The position numbers and the translations under genes are program-made. From positions 2,998,944-3,062,943 of the forward strand of contig CP141729.1 of the NCBI GenBank assembly GCA_035621215.1: 64,000 bases of DNA. The letters run 5' to 3'. Below are positions 53,064 to 61,311 of this stretch, one piece after another. The first letter of the stretch is position 1; each line of letters opens with the position of its first letter. The notes under the pieces are model-generated. The model was not told the DNA's origin. It saw only the letters and a program-made list of their open reading frames with translations, and did no database searches. The stretch is from Oscillospiraceae bacterium MB08-C2-2. Lineage in GTDB: Bacteria > Bacillota > Clostridia > Oscillospirales > Ruminococcaceae.

Positions 53064-54200
53064 ATGAGCCAATATGCAAATGTCAAACAGAGGAACCTGC
53101 CCCCTTTCCGTTTTGACAGTGTCGGCAGCTTTTTGCGGTCGGAGGCGCTGAAACAAGCCCGGGAGCAGTTTAACCAAGGAACCCTTACACAGGCCCAGCT
53201 CACACAGGTTGAGAACGATGAAATCACCAAGCTGGTTGCAAAGCAAAAGGAAGTGGGCCTTCGTGCCGTTACTGATGGTGAGTTTCGCCGCAGCTACTGG
53301 CACCTTGATTTCTTTTGGGGCTTTCAGGGAGTCAAGCATGTGGTGCTGGATCAGGGCTATCAGTTCCATGGGGAGGAAACCCGGGCTGATTCCGCTATCC
53401 TGACCGGTAAGCTGGGCCTTGACGGCCATCCTTTTCTGGAACATTACCGCTTCTTGAAAAGCCTTGTGGGTGAGGATACAGTCGCCAAGCAGTGCATCCC
53501 GGCACCCGCCCAATTCTATGCCGAACTGGTGCGAGGCGATAATGAAAAGCTGGTGGATACATATTACCCCGATAGGGAAGAGCTTTATAAAGATATCGCC
53601 CATGTTTACCGGCAGGCAATCCTGGCCTTTTATGAACTGGGCTGCCGCAACCTTCAGCTGGATGACTGCACTTGGGGCATGGTCTGTGATGAAAACTTCT
53701 GGAAGCTGATGGCAGGGGAGGGCTATGACCTGCAATCTCTCATGGAGCTGTACCTGCGCCTGAACAACGATGCGCTCACCGATTTGCCGAAGGATTTGGT
53801 TGTGACCACCCATGTGTGCCGGGGCAATTATCACTCCACTTGGGCGGCCTCCGGCGGCTACGATACAGCGGCCCCGGTTCTTTTTGCCAGGGAAAATGTG
53901 GATGCCTTCTTCCTCGAGTTTGATACAGACCGTGCCGGTGGCTTTGCCCCTTTGAGCTATGTTCCCGCCCACAAGCAGGTGGTGCTGGGGGTCTTTTCCT
54001 CCAAGACTGGTCAGCTGGAAGACAAGGAGGCTATTTTGAGCCGCATTAAGGATGCAATAGAGTTTGTTTCCATTGATAATATCTGCCTGAGCCCCCAGTG
54101 TGGGTTTGCCTCCACCGAGGAGGGTAACATCCTCACCGAGGAGCAGCAATGGGCTAAGCTGCGGTTTATTAAGGACATTGCAGACGAGCTTTGGAAATAA
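53064..54200 (+). CDS. MetE C-terminal-like, cobalamin-independent methionine synthase family (YxjG/YxjH type)
   Basis: A 378-residue single-barrel member of the cobalamin-independent methionine synthase family. FDSVGSFLRSEALK opens the barrel; VTDGEFRRSYWHLDFFWG and LQLDDCTWG follow. The zinc ligands are the His and Cys of TTHVCRGNYHSTW, a following Glu (FFLEFD) and the Cys of LSPQCGFAST. It probably makes methionine from homocysteine and an unidentified methyl donor. The paired LysR gene suggests sulfur control. Confidence 0.9.
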   Translation: MSQYANVKQRNLPPFRFDSVGSFLRSEALKQAREQFNQGTLTQAQLTQVENDEITKLVAKQKEVGLRAVTDGEFRRSYWHLDFFWGFQGVKHVVLDQGYQFHGEETRADSAILTGKLGLDGHPFLEHYRFLKSLVGEDTVAKQCIPAPAQFYAELVRGDNEKLVDTYYPDREELYKDIAHVYRQAILAFYELGCRNLQLDDCTWGMVCDENFWKLMAGEGYDLQSLMELYLRLNNDALTDLPKDLVVTTHVCRGNYHSTWAASGGYDTAAPVLFARENVDAFFLEFDTDRAGGFAPLSYVPAHKQVVLGVFSSKTGQLEDKEAILSRIKDAIEFVSIDNICLSPQCGFASTEEGNILTEEQQWAKLRFIKDIADELWK

Positions 54201-54257
54201 GCCCTGTTTTTTCTATAGTTATACCTATGGCTGCTGCCCAGTTTCAAAGCCTTCACG

Positions 54258-54385
54258 GTATAGCCAATAAACTTGAAAACGAAGGTTTCGTTTTCAAAAG
54301 CAAGCTTTGCTTGCTTTGCGCCAAAGGCGCAGTTTTGCTTCTTAGTATGCCGTTCTCCCGCTTGTTTTCAAGTTTGGCTACTATA
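54258..54385. repeat. element E: cloverleaf-family element
   Basis: The outer stem TAGCCAA (54261-54267) pairs with TTGGCTA (54374-54380). Three abutting perfect hairpins follow: AT arm 54273-54297 (TTGAAAACGAA), middle arm 54298-54316 (AAGCAAGC, TTT loop) and CGCC arm 54317-54331 (TGCGCC, AAA loop). An extra 30 bp or so precede the closing strand. AAACTTGAAAAC (54269-54280) can alternatively pair with 54364-54375. Confidence 0.75.
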
Positions 54386-54413
54386 AAATTGAAGCAGAGG
54401 AATGAAAGATCAA

Positions 54414-54448
54414 AAGAGGCATGGAATTTGCATTCCACGCCTCTTTAT
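54414..54448 (+). terminator. terminator of the MetE-like gene
   Basis: An AGAGGC and TGGAAT stem with its complement and TTGC loop, then TTTATTATT. It is more than 200 bp after the stop, beyond element E. Confidence 0.7.
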
Positions 54449-54482
54449 TATTGCTTAAGAACCACCGGCTTTGCCGGTGGAG

Positions 54483-54573
54483 AAAGACCTTATAGGTATG
54501 GACAAGAAAAAAGCTCCCCGATATATTAAAAGTTAAGGTCTGCCAACCTAACTAAAAAATCGAGGAGGTCTTT
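54483..54573 (+). promoter_or_regulatory. ribosome-site sequestering pairing in the tnpA leader
   Basis: AAAGACCT at 54483-54490 is complementary to AGGTCTTT at 54566-54573, which includes the ribosome site of tnpA. Sequestration of this kind is known to repress IS200 transposase. Confidence 0.55.
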
Positions 54574-54575
54574 AA

Positions 54576-55046
54576 ATGAAAGACATAAACAGTTTAGAAC
54601 ATACCAAGTGGAGATGTCAATACCACGTAGTATTTGCACCAAAATACAGGAGACAAGTAATATATCGGGAAATTAAAGCAGACATAGGGTTTATCCTAAG
54701 GAAATTGTGTGATCAAAAAGGGGTAGAAATTATAGAAGCGAACGCATGCCCAGATCACATCCATATGCTAATCAGTATACCACCAAAGTTTAGTGTATCG
54801 CAGATAATGGGGTATCTAAAAGGGAAGAGCAGCTTAATGATATTCGACCGTCATGCAAATTTGAAGTACAAATATGGAAATAGGCATTTCTGGGCAAGAG
54901 GGTATTATGTGGATACAGTAGGGCGGAATAAAAAGCAGATACAGGAGTATATCAAAAAGCAATTGGAGGAAGATGAGCTATCCGATCAGATGAGTCTCAA
55001 GGAGTACACTGACCCGTTTACGGGTAGCAAGAACACCAAGGCATAA
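54576..55046 (+). CDS. tnpA: IS200-type Y1 transposase TnpA
   Basis: A 156-residue HUH single-strand transposase. The metal-binding His-x-His lies in CPDHIHMLISIP, the catalytic Tyr in the helix YYVDTVGRNKKQIQEYI, and the N-terminus HTKWRCQYHVVFAPKYRR is typical of IS200. All catalytic residues are present, so it may be active. It cuts and joins single-stranded ends at the flanking hairpins. GAGGAGG precedes the ATG. The codon use is more AT-rich than the neighbours, fitting acquisition. Confidence 0.95.
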   Translation: MKDINSLEHTKWRCQYHVVFAPKYRRQVIYREIKADIGFILRKLCDQKGVEIIEANACPDHIHMLISIPPKFSVSQIMGYLKGKSSLMIFDRHANLKYKYGNRHFWARGYYVDTVGRNKKQIQEYIKKQLEEDELSDQMSLKEYTDPFTGSKNTKA

Positions 55047-55198
55047 AAACGTACCCCTTTAGGGGTTGCCCGAGAAAGCAATGCGGATGGCAGATCTTTC
55101 GGGACCCCTTTAGGGGTACTGTCTGTATTGTGCCCTTCTAGGGCTTATTCAAGCCTCCGGCTTAGCCGGAGGTTTTGACTATTGCAAGTATTTGCAGT

Positions 55199-55900
55199 CT
55201 AGCCGCCCAGATAAGCTTTACGGATACTGTCGCTTTCCGCCAGCTCTTTACCGGTACCGGAAATGGCAATCTTGCCTGTTTCCAGCACATAGGCCCGGTC
55301 AGCAATGGAAAGGGCCATCTGTGCATTCTGCTCCACCAGCAGAATGGTGGTGCCAGCCTTGTTCATCTCGTGGATAATGGAGAAAATCTGCTCCACCAGA
55401 ATGGGAGCAAGACCCATGGAAGGCTCATCCAGCATCAGCAGCTTGGGGCGGCTCATCAAAGCCCGGCCCATGGCCAGCATCTGCTGTTCACCGCCGGAAA
55501 GAGTACCGGCAACCTGCTTGCGGCGCTCCAAAAGGCGGGGGAACAATTCATACACCTTTTTCAGATCAGGATCAAATTCATTGGAAGGGCGGGTATAGGC
55601 GCCCATTTCCAAATTTTCTTCCACGCTCATCTGTAAAAAGATACGCCGCCCCTCGGGAACATGGGCCAGCCCACGCTTCACAATACGGTCGGGGGCAATG
55701 GCGGCAATGTTTTCACCCATAAAGGTGACCGAGCCGGTACGGGAATGGAGAAGCCCGGAGATGGTATGCAAAACGGTGGTTTTGCCTGCACCGTTTGCGC
55801 CGATCAGAGTGACGATTTCGCCCTCGTTAACCTCCAGCGAAACATTCTTGATGGCATGAATGGCATCGTAGTAGACATTGATTTCTTCAACCTTCAGCAT
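55199..55900 (-). CDS. livF: branched-chain amino-acid ABC importer, ATP-binding protein (LivF), system 2
   Basis: A 233-residue LivF ATPase: Walker A GANGAGKTT, signature LSGGEQQML, Walker B LLMLDEPSMGLAP. It ends 20 bp or so before the IS200 right end. No separate terminator is evident, so the IS end may now close this operon. It overlaps nothing and follows livG by five bases. It is distinct in sequence from the system 1 LivF, so the two systems are old paralogs. Confidence 0.92.
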   Translation of the reverse strand: MLKVEEINVYYDAIHAIKNVSLEVNEGEIVTLIGANGAGKTTVLHTISGLLHSRTGSVTFMGENIAAIAPDRIVKRGLAHVPEGRRIFLQMSVEENLEMGAYTRPSNEFDPDLKKVYELFPRLLERRKQVAGTLSGGEQQMLAMGRALMSRPKLLMLDEPSMGLAPILVEQIFSIIHEMNKAGTTILLVEQNAQMALSIADRAYVLETGKIAISGTGKELAESDSIRKAYLGG

Positions 55901-55905
55901 TGCCC

Positions 55906-56757
55906 TCAGCCCTCCTTTTTCTTGCCCAGATAGGCCTCGATGACCTGCGGGTTATTCTGAATCTCGCCGGGAGTGCCTTTGGCAATGACCTTGCCGAAGT
56001 TCAGCACACAGATTCCCTCACAGATGCCCATAACCAGATTCATATCGTGCTCGATGAGCATAATGGCAATCTGGAAGGTATCCCGAACCTTGACGATGTT
56101 TTCCATCAACTCGGCGGTTTCGGAGGGATTCATGCCGGCAGCCGGTTCATCCAGCAGAAGAAGGGAAGGATTAGTTGCCAGTGCCCGAACAATTTCCAGC
56201 CTGCGCTGTGCGCCATAGGGCAGAGAGCCGGCCTGATGATGGGCGAAATCCTGCATGTCAAAAATAGAAAGCAGCTCCAAGGCCCGGTCATGAGCCAGCT
56301 TTTCCGCCTTCCAATAGGCAGGCAGGCGAAGAATGCCGCTCCACATATCGTAGTTGATGTGGTTGTGCAGGCCCAGCTTCACATTATCCTCAACAGTCAG
56401 GTTGGAGAAAAGGCGGATATTCTGGAAGGTACGGGCAATACCGGAGCGGTTCACCTGCATGGTGGTCATGCTGTGGGTATCCCGGCCATCCAGCAAAATG
56501 GTTCCGCGGGTGGGCTGATAAACCTTGGTGAGCAGGTTGAAAACGGTGGTTTTACCGGCACCGTTGGGGCCGATCAGACCGGCAATTTCGGTGCGTCCAA
56601 CTGTAAGATTGAAACTGTCTACAGCGGTCAGGCCACCAAAATCAATACCCAGATTGCGGACATCCAGAACAGGCAGCTTATCGATATCCCGCTCGGGAAT
56701 GATGCTGTTGGAAGGAACTGGAATCATTTTAGTGGGGGGTCTTTTCTCAAAATTCAT
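55906..56757 (-). CDS. livG: branched-chain amino-acid ABC importer, ATP-binding protein (LivG), system 2
   Basis: A 283-residue LivG with a 30-residue N-terminal extension before the first strand (VLDVRNLGIDFGGL). Walker A GPNGAGKTT, the LivG insert GIARTFQNIRLF, signature LPYGAQRRLE and Walker B LLLLDEPAAGMNPSE are present. The ATG overlaps the livM stop (ATGA). The signature reads LPYG rather than LSGG, as is usual for LivG. Confidence 0.92.
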   Translation of the reverse strand: MNFEKRPPTKMIPVPSNSIIPERDIDKLPVLDVRNLGIDFGGLTAVDSFNLTVGRTEIAGLIGPNGAGKTTVFNLLTKVYQPTRGTILLDGRDTHSMTTMQVNRSGIARTFQNIRLFSNLTVEDNVKLGLHNHINYDMWSGILRLPAYWKAEKLAHDRALELLSIFDMQDFAHHQAGSLPYGAQRRLEIVRALATNPSLLLLDEPAAGMNPSETAELMENIVKVRDTFQIAIMLIEHDMNLVMGICEGICVLNFGKVIAKGTPGEIQNNPQVIEAYLGKKKEG

Positions 56758-57818
56758 TTGGATGCGCCCCCTTTCTTGTTGGCAGGGCGAATGGCTGCGA
56801 GGCCACGGTTGATGATGCTGCGGAAGGAGCCGCTGTTGGTAGTCAGCATAACGAGAATCAGCACCACGGCGTAGATCAGCATACGGTAATCATTGAACTG
56901 GCGAAGCATTTCGGGCAAAACGGTGAGAATCGTTGCCGAAACGATGGAGCCCCACATGTTGCCAAGGCCGCCCAATACCACAAACACCAGAATTAGGATA
57001 GAGGTGTTGAAGTTGAACTTGGTGGCAATGATGGTGGAAAAATTCATGGCATAAAGAGCGCCTGCACCACCGGCTAAGGCCGCAGAGGTGACAAAAGCCA
57101 TCATTTTATACTTGGTAACCGGGATGCCGACACTTTCGGCGGCAATGCGGTTGTCACGCACTGCCATGATCGCCCGGCCCGAACGGCTCTTTACCAGATT
57201 GAGAACAATGACCAGAGTGAGTATAATCAGCACAAAGCCGGTGGTGAAGGTGGAAAGCTTAGGTATAGCTGAAATACCCATCGGTCCATCGATGATGATG
57301 CGCCCGCCCGGGTTCAGCTCCAAAGCAGCGGCACTGCTTAAAAAGCCGAAGTGAAGCCCGCGGTCATCCACGCCTACATACAGGCAGGTGATGATGTTTT
57401 TGATAATCTCACCGAAGGCCAGTGTTACGATGGCCAGATAGTCACCTGCCAGCCGCAGAACCGGTATACCAATGAGAACCCCGGCCAGTGCTGCAAAGAG
57501 AGTACCTGCTAAAATACCAACACCCAAGCGTACCATCGGAATGGGGATTACATTTTCCAGACTGATGCAGGCCACCACACCGGTAAAAGCGCCAACGCTC
57601 ATAAACCCGGCATGTCCAAGTGAAAGCTCACCCAAAACACCAACAGTCAAGTTTAGGGAAATGGCCATAATCACATATGCGCAGATGGGCACCAGCTGCC
57701 CCTTCAGGGAAGAGCTGAGATTGCCGCCAGCCATCAAAAACTGAAGGACTACATAAGCCACAATGACAGTGCCGTAGATGCAGGTGTTGGTGCGGACAGC
57801 CTTACTGAATTTATTCAT
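56754..57818 (-). CDS. livM: branched-chain amino-acid ABC importer, permease (LivM), system 2
   Basis: A 354-residue permease with about ten helices. GVLGELSLGHAGFMSVGAF and VRDNRIAAESVGIPVTKYKMMAF are the LivM signatures. The ATG at 57818 follows GAGGTG at six bases. It pairs with LivH encoded ten bases upstream. Confidence 0.92.
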   Translation of the reverse strand: MNKFSKAVRTNTCIYGTVIVAYVVLQFLMAGGNLSSSLKGQLVPICAYVIMAISLNLTVGVLGELSLGHAGFMSVGAFTGVVACISLENVIPIPMVRLGVGILAGTLFAALAGVLIGIPVLRLAGDYLAIVTLAFGEIIKNIITCLYVGVDDRGLHFGFLSSAAALELNPGGRIIIDGPMGISAIPKLSTFTTGFVLIILTLVIVLNLVKSRSGRAIMAVRDNRIAAESVGIPVTKYKMMAFVTSAALAGGAGALYAMNFSTIIATKFNFNTSILILVFVVLGGLGNMWGSIVSATILTVLPEMLRQFNDYRMLIYAVVLILVMLTTNSGSFRSIINRGLAAIRPANKKGGASK

Positions 57819-57828
57819 ACTGCCCACC

Positions 57829-58710
57829 TCAAACTTTCTCGGTAATCTGCTTCCCTAGAAGCCCAGTAGGCTTTACAAGCAGAATGATAATCAAAACAGC
57901 GAATACAATGGCATCGGAAAGCTGTGTGGAGATATAGCCTTTTCCGAATATCTCGATAATACCCAGTAGAATTCCACCCAGCATAGCACCGGGAATGGAA
58001 CCGATACCACCGAATACGGCAGCGGTAAAGGCTTTGATGCCCGGCATAGCGCCGGTGGTGGGCATCAAAGTGGGGTAAGCGGAGCAAAGCAGCACACCGG
58101 CAATGGCAGCCAGTGCGGAGCCAATGGCAAAAGTGACCGAAATGGTCATATTCACGCTGATGCCCATGAGCTGGGCGGCACCCTTATCCTCCGAGCAGGC
58201 ACGCATGGCCTTACCCATTTTGGTGGTTCCGGTGAACCAAGTCAACCCCAGCATAATCACAATGCAGGTGATAACTGTGACAATGGCAATGGAAGAAATG
58301 GAAAGCTGCCCATCAAAGAGCTTGAGGGCGGTTTCCGGCACAACGGGAAGAAACACCTTGGGGCTGGAGCTCCAAAGAAGCTGTGCTCCATTTTGGAGGA
58401 AATAGCTGACACCAATGGCGGTGATCAAAACCGCCAGAGAGGGAGCGGAACGCAGTGGCTTGTAGGCAAGACGTTCAATAACAACGCCCAGCATGGTACA
58501 CACCACCATAGCCAGCAAAACGCCTGCTATAGGCGGGAGCTGCCATCGGGAGGTAGCGAAGAAGCAGACATAAGCGCCAACCATGATCACATCGCCGTGT
58601 GCAAAGTTAAGCATCTTGGCAATACCATATACCATCGTGTAACCCAGGGCGATGATGGCGTAAACACTGCCAAGACTCAGTCCGCTGATCAGATAGGAAA
58701 GGAACGTCAT
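57829..58710 (-). CDS. livH: branched-chain amino-acid ABC importer, permease (LivH), system 2
   Basis: A 293-residue permease starting MTFLSYLISGLSLGSVYAI, with IAKMLNFAHGDVIMVGAY and AFTAAVFGGIGSIPGAMLGG, the LivH hallmarks. The start at 58710 follows AAGGTG. A frame extending to 58761 has no family similarity. It is separated from the binding-protein gene by 322 bp that carry a strong hairpin. Confidence 0.92.
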   Translation of the reverse strand: MTFLSYLISGLSLGSVYAIIALGYTMVYGIAKMLNFAHGDVIMVGAYVCFFATSRWQLPPIAGVLLAMVVCTMLGVVIERLAYKPLRSAPSLAVLITAIGVSYFLQNGAQLLWSSSPKVFLPVVPETALKLFDGQLSISSIAIVTVITCIVIMLGLTWFTGTTKMGKAMRACSEDKGAAQLMGISVNMTISVTFAIGSALAAIAGVLLCSAYPTLMPTTGAMPGIKAFTAAVFGGIGSIPGAMLGGILLGIIEIFGKGYISTQLSDAIVFAVLIIILLVKPTGLLGKQITEKV

Positions 58711-59032
58711 GATATACACACCTTCATTCTTGTTTGAGCGTATAGGAAAAACCGCATCCAACTCGCTCGTATCCTCTTAACATCACAAAAAACAAGCCTG
58801 GGAAATTCTTCTTCAGAGCCACTTAGAGCATTTTGTCCGGTGGGTTTTGGCGGCATACATAAAACAGACTCTACTATTATGTATCAATGACCCTATAAAA
58901 ATCAAGATGTATTCCCGGGCAGGCAGTGGCCATAACCGGGGCATCCAAAAGTTAACCATACAATACAATAGAAGGGCTGCCGAATTTGCTCGGCAGCCCT
59001 CCCTTAAAACAATCTGAAAGGGCAAGGGCAGC
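58711..59032. other. binding-protein/permease gap of liv system 2
   Basis: A 322-bp spacer. The only clear structure is the hairpin at 58973-59000. There is no cloverleaf element and no gene that I can support. Confidence 0.5.
58973..59000 (-). terminator. attenuator hairpin after livK, system 2
   Basis: A perfect 11-bp stem AGGGCTGCCGA with its complement and a six-base loop, followed on the minus strand by a moderately T-rich tail. It probably limits read-through into the permease genes. Confidence 0.7.
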
Positions 59033-60241
59033 TTAGTCCATACCGACGTAGGCGCCGCTCTGAATAACCATGCCCTTGGGGCTCTTGGAAACTTCACCAC
59101 TAGCGGCCCAGGTCATATCCTGACCGGTCAGGCCATCAACAGAAATGGTGGGGAAAGTGGCAACCAGCTTTTCGCAGATATCCTGTGCACTCATGTCAGG
59201 AGTAGCGCCGGCAGCTTCCAAAGCAGCTTTATAGGCATAAATGCAGTCGTAACCGTCAGCAGCAAACTGGTTGGGGGTTTCGCCGAACTTCTCTTTGTAT
59301 TTGGCAACAAAGCTGGTGGTCAGCTCGTCGGTGGAATCTGCATTAAAGGGAGTCAACAGCATTACGTTTTCAGCCAAGGAGGTATCAAAGTTTTCCAGAG
59401 CAAGGATACCGTCCATGCCGTCTACACCAAAGAACTTAGGAGCAAAATCCATTGCCTTGGCCTGCTGGAAGATCAAAGAAGCGGGGGTATAGTAAATGGG
59501 CAGGAACACAAGGTCAGCGCCTTTGTTTTTAGCATCGGTCAGCTGAACGGAGAAATCGTTCTGGCTATCCTCGGTAAAGGTGGTTGCAGAAACAATTTCA
59601 AGGCCAAGCTCTTTGGCTTTGCTCTCAAAAGTGGAGTAGATACCGGAGGAATAAACATCATCGTTCTTGTAGATAACAGCGATCTTGGTGCCCAGCTTCT
59701 TATCAGAGATATACTGTGCGGAGGCCAAACCCTGGTTGGGGTCGGTGAAGCACATCTGATACATATTGTCTTTGCCATCAATGACTGCGGTAGCAGAAGC
59801 AGAAGGAGTCAAAGCAAAGATGCGGTCTGCAAAGGTTTCAGCAGCAGTGGCAGCACAGGGGGTGCTGGTAACCGAACCCAAGGAAATCTGCATGCCCCAG
59901 TCTTTCAGCTGGTTGTAAGCATTGACTGCCTTCTCAGCGTCATGCTCATCATCTTCATAGCGCAGCTCAAACTGGATGCCGCCCAAGGCGTTGATTTCTT
60001 CCACGGCGATTTGTGCGCCGTTTTTAGCTGCGATGCCATAGATGGCTGCGCCGCCGGTGAGGGGGCCGGTGCCGCCTACCTTATAAGCAGCCTGTGCTGT
60101 GCCAGCCTGAGCAGGGGCAGAAGCATCCGTTCCGGTAGAAGCAGCCTGGCTGGAAGCAGCGCTGCTACCGCTGCCGCCACAGCCGGCAAGGCTGCCCAGC
60201 ACCAATGCCAAGGTCAGTAAAGAAGCAAATATTTTTTTCAT
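59033..60241 (-). CDS. livK: branched-chain amino-acid ABC importer, substrate-binding lipoprotein, system 2
   Basis: A 402-residue binding lipoprotein (signal with LAGCGGSG lipobox, Ser/Ala-rich linker) of the type I fold: YKVGGTGPLTGGAAIYGIAAKNGAQIAVEEIN is recognisable from GPLTGGAAIYG and GAQIAVEEINALGG, and VTSTPCAATAAETF contacts the ligand amino and carboxyl groups. The ATG at 60241 follows AAGGAG. It heads the second liv operon under a SigA promoter at 60392-60420. Unlike system 1, no sugar genes are near, so amino acids are the likely ligands. Confidence 0.92.
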   Translation of the reverse strand: MKKIFASLLTLALVLGSLAGCGGSGSSAASSQAASTGTDASAPAQAGTAQAAYKVGGTGPLTGGAAIYGIAAKNGAQIAVEEINALGGIQFELRYEDDEHDAEKAVNAYNQLKDWGMQISLGSVTSTPCAATAAETFADRIFALTPSASATAVIDGKDNMYQMCFTDPNQGLASAQYISDKKLGTKIAVIYKNDDVYSSGIYSTFESKAKELGLEIVSATTFTEDSQNDFSVQLTDAKNKGADLVFLPIYYTPASLIFQQAKAMDFAPKFFGVDGMDGILALENFDTSLAENVMLLTPFNADSTDELTTSFVAKYKEKFGETPNQFAADGYDCIYAYKAALEAAGATPDMSAQDICEKLVATFPTISVDGLTGQDMTWAASGEVSKSPKGMVIQSGAYVGMD

Positions 60242-60391
60242 TGTTGTGTTCTCCTTGTAGTAAAAATTTGCAGGTTTTTGTTTTGCAGCCGTCTTACAGA
60301 ATGAGACAATTTGAATCGTAGTAGGAGACCTCACTGCGTTCTTTGGCCGAAAACACCAAAAATAGCTGCATAGATTTTACAGCTTCTTTAA

Positions 60392-60420
60392 ATTTTAGCT
60401 GTCTAACGTCCACATGTCAA
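60392..60420 (-). promoter_or_regulatory. SigA promoter of liv system 2
   Basis: On the minus strand, TTGACA (60420-60415), a 17-bp spacer and TAAAAT (60397-60392). This leaves a leader of about 145 nt before the binding-protein start. Confidence 0.8.
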
Positions 60421-60864
60421 GGGATGAAAGAATATTTTTGCAGGATTAAGCTGGTAATTATACAAAAAATCAAAATTTCGGAGGAAAAAAATCTTCCAAT
60501 TAGTCTTTTTCAAAGGTAAGCGGCCTAAATCTTTTCAATCAAATATATCTTAACCATTTAGGATGGAATATTGCCAAATCTGCTTTGTACGCCAGAGAAA
60601 TACACTCTTACCCCATCAATCATTCAGCGGTCTCTTCTTTTTGATATAGAAAATAAATCCTTTTTGAGAAAATATACAATTTTGATTTATTGTTTAGCAA
60701 ACATTAAATCAAATGCGTGAATGTGAGGGTTTTCTTCCATAGACGTATTTTTTTGCCCATTTCAGGCACAACCAACAAGAATTAAGCCAATTTATTGAAA
60801 CACAAACACACATGGATAAAAACTGTATCAATTGTATCGAAGCAAAACCCGATAATCAAGGCAT
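60421..60864. other. AT-rich intergenic region between liv system 2 and the PTS genes
   Basis: About 440 bp, noticeably AT-rich, with no gene or stable structure that I can support. It presumably contains regulatory sites for both divergent units. Confidence 0.4.
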
Positions 60865-60893
60865 TTGTATTGGCACAGAAATTGCAATATATA
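60865..60893 (+). promoter_or_regulatory. candidate promoter of the PTS operon
   Basis: TTGTAT, a 17-bp spacer and TATATA (60888-60893), about 155 bp before the HPr start. Confidence 0.5.
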
Positions 60894-61047
60894 GGGTAGG
60901 AGACATACACTCCCGGTTAAACACATACCAATCCAAACACTTCCACATACAAAATCGGCATCCTCCGTGAAAAGAAGAGCCGGCTCCTTAGAATTTGTGT
61001 ATATCCGGCGGGAGGTTTCAGAAATAGCAGAGAATGGGGAGAACACA

Positions 61048-61308
61048 TTGATTCAGATTAAAACTGTGGTGAAAAATGCAACTGGTCTGCATGCTCGCCC
61101 CGCCGCGAGGCTGGTGAAGCTCTGCAAAACCTATAAAAGCAAAGTTACGTTACAGGCAGGGGGGCGCTGCTGCGATGCAAAAAGTATTTTTAAGCTGCTG
61201 CAATGCGCTATTAAGGTGGGAGAGATTGTTATCGTTCAGGCAGAAGGCGAGGATGAAGCACAGGCCGCCACAGCTGTGGCCCAGTTGATTGATGCATTGG
61301 AGGAATAA
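61048..61308 (+). CDS. ptsH: phosphocarrier protein HPr
   Basis: An 86-residue PTS phosphocarrier. His15 in NATGLHARPAARLVK accepts phosphate from enzyme I. Ser46 in CDAKSIFKLLQ is at the HPr-kinase site used for catabolite repression in Firmicutes. A TTG start at 61048, with GGGGAG upstream, gives the exact HPr length; a GTG at 60967 would add 27 foreign residues. It is followed three bases later by enzyme I. Cys41-Cys42 is unusual next to the Ser46 loop. Confidence 0.9.
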   Translation: MIQIKTVVKNATGLHARPAARLVKLCKTYKSKVTLQAGGRCCDAKSIFKLLQCAIKVGEIVIVQAEGEDEAQAATAVAQLIDALEE

Positions 61309-61311
61309 ACC

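Larger units (their letters stand above)
54455..55180 (+). mobile_element. IS200/IS605-family element (IS200-type, tnpA only)
   Basis: It is bounded by subterminal hairpins typical of the family: CCACCGGC/GCCGGTGG with TTT loop at 54462-54480 on the left and CCTCCGGC/GCCGGAGG with TTA loop at 55154-55172 on the right. There are no terminal inverted repeats and no tnpB. The ends given are approximate. The region after tnpA has two CCCCTTTAGGGG palindromes and a GCCCTTCTAGGGC palindrome. It is inserted between a terminator and the end of the minus-strand liv operon, so it disrupts no gene. Confidence 0.85.

Noticed and set aside
53031-54149. 372-codon minus-strand frame opposite the MetE-like gene
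   Set aside because: Antisense shadow; the plus-strand product has clear zinc-site motifs.
55900-56874. 324-codon plus-strand frame opposite livG of system 2
   Set aside because: Antisense to LivG with Walker motifs; no ribosome site.
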